Source of the DNA: JAWXBM01 sp034440115
GTDB taxonomy: Bacteria; Pseudomonadota; Gammaproteobacteria; Xanthomonadales; SZUA-36
DNA length: 15,346 nt
Direction of reading: 5' to 3'
Assembly: GCA_034440115.1 (NCBI GenBank)
Contig: JAWXBM010000035.1
Coordinates: 1-15,346 of the forward strand
Position 1 is the stretch's first letter, and every line of letters starts with the position of its first letter. The notes beneath the pieces were generated by a model. That model saw only the letters and a list, made by a program, of their open reading frames with translations, ran no database searches and was not told the origin of the DNA. The translations under genes and the position numbers were made by a program. Shown here in pieces: positions 14,657 to 15,346 of this stretch.

Positions 14657-15346
14657 TCACGCACCATCGCCCACGATGCCTTTGACCTCACAAAAGTCAT
14701 GGATGCCCCAGCCGGCATATTCGCGCCCGTTGCCCGACTGCTTGTAGCCGCCAAAGGGCGCAAACGTGTCCCAGGCCGGATAGTTCAGGTTCACTGTTCC
14801 CGCCCGCAGTCGCCGCGCCACCGGGCGCGCATCCTCCACCGGGCCCGAGATGAAGGCCGCCAGCCCATAGGGCGTGTCGTTCGCCATCGCCACGGCGTCA
14901 TCGATGCTGTCATAGGACAGGATCGACAGCACCGGGCCGAAGATCTCCTCGCGCGCGATGGTCATGTCGTTGGTCACATGGCCAAAGACCGTAGGCTTCA
15001 CGAAATACCCCCGGTTCAGCCCCGCGGGCCGCCCGGTCCCGCCAACAACCAGCGTCGCCCCCTCGTCGATGCCCTGCTGGATCAGCCCCTGGATCTTTTC
15101 GAAATGCACCCGGCTCACCACGGGGCCAAGTGTCACCGCCTCGTTACGCGGGTCGCCGGTGACGAAGGTTTCGGCCTTGGCCCTGGCGATCGCCAGCGCC
15201 TCGTCATGGCGCGCGGTCGGCACGAACATCCGCGTCGGCGCATCGCAGCTTTGCCCCGAATTGCCGAAGCACCCTTCGACGCCGCCCGCCACGGCCGCCG
15301 CGAGATCGGCGGTTGCCAGGATGATGTTGGGCGACTTGCCGCCCAG
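14657..15346 (-). CDS. NAD(P)-dependent aldehyde dehydrogenase, C-terminal half (partial at window edge)
   Basis: The minus-strand frame is open from the right edge (LGGKSPNIIL) to TGA (complement of 14657-14659), giving 229 residues. Catalytic Cys lies in CFGNSGQSCDAPTR. The general-base Glu normally directly before LGGK is just outside the window. Other family parts are EEIFGPVLSI, NDTPYGLAAFISG, RLRAGTVNLNYPAWDTFAPFGGYKQSGNGRE and the C-terminal FCEVKGI. The enzyme oxidises an aldehyde to an acid with NAD(P)+; the substrate is unknown. The closest look is the betaine-aldehyde/aldehyde dehydrogenase type with an alphaproteobacterial (Rhodobacter-like) codon style. The third positions are extremely GC-rich compared with the amidase, so this may be transferred DNA or a different genome joined by assembly. 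Confidence 0.92.
   Translation of the reverse strand: MGGKSPNIILATADLAAAVAGGVEGCFGNSGQSCDAPTRMFVPTARHDEALAIARAKAETFVTGDPRNEAVTLGPVVSRVHFEKIQGLIQQGIDEGATLVVGGTGRPAGLNRGYFVKPTVFGHVTNDMTIAREEIFGPVLSILSYDSIDDAVAMANDTPYGLAAFISGPVEDARPVARRLRAGTVNLNYPAWDTFAPFGGYKQSGNGREYAGWGIHDFCEVKGIVGDGA

Noticed and set aside
1..15346. CRISPR array, tRNA, rRNA, integron attC or complete IS
   Set aside because: No regular spacer-repeat pattern, no cloverleaf or CCA-end structure, and no transposase or integrase was found on reading both strands.

Overview
The window looks like a mosaic stretch of a GC-rich proteobacterial chromosome. The TonB-dependent receptor, tryptophan-halogenase-like protein, S9 peptidase and glycine-zipper lipoprotein fit a free-living gammaproteobacterium of the Steroidobacter/Woeseia kind or a similar caulobacter-like group. 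That assignment is inference from gene content. Several abrupt joins between unrelated pieces are visible. Either the locus has been heavily rearranged, or a metagenomic assembly is chimeric in places.

Left part (1-2858): the C-terminal end of a LuxR-type response regulator (2-217), a Crp/Fnr-family regulator (about 441-1352), a structured intergenic region with a likely terminator, a minus-strand glycine-zipper lipoprotein (1764-2225), a tandem 13-bp repeat (2513-2538), and a decayed remnant of an HD-domain phosphohydrolase-like gene (2588-2858).

Central part (2921-10609) is the most interesting. It holds a secreted S9 prolyl-oligopeptidase-like enzyme (2921-4909) and, 5 nt behind it, an Asp/Asn beta-hydroxylase-like protein (4915-5589). 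Convergent to these is a tryptophan-halogenase-like flavoprotein (5607-about 7019, minus strand). A TonB-dependent receptor (about 7020-9749) and a PAPS-type sulfotransferase (9821-10609) follow. Together they look like an outer-membrane uptake system linked to enzymes that cut or decorate an imported or secreted molecule. The halogenase-like gene and the receptor gene meet head to head near 7005-7020, and both lack their 5' ends there, so the join is a deletion or rearrangement breakpoint or an assembly error. Key motifs of the hydroxylase and halogenase-like proteins are non-canonical.

Right part: after a strong terminator (10625-10659) comes a visibly AT-richer block. It carries an AbiEi/AbiEii toxin-antitoxin pair (10834-12353, ATGA overlap) with a palindromic candidate operator, and a TIGR02450-type Trp-rich gene that has lost its 5' end (12366-12584). 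A secreted amidase-signature enzyme follows on the minus strand (12792-14423). The window ends in the C-terminal half of an aldehyde dehydrogenase (14657-15346, minus) whose strong GC bias differs from the amidase next to it.

No tRNA, rRNA, CRISPR array or intact insertion sequence was seen.
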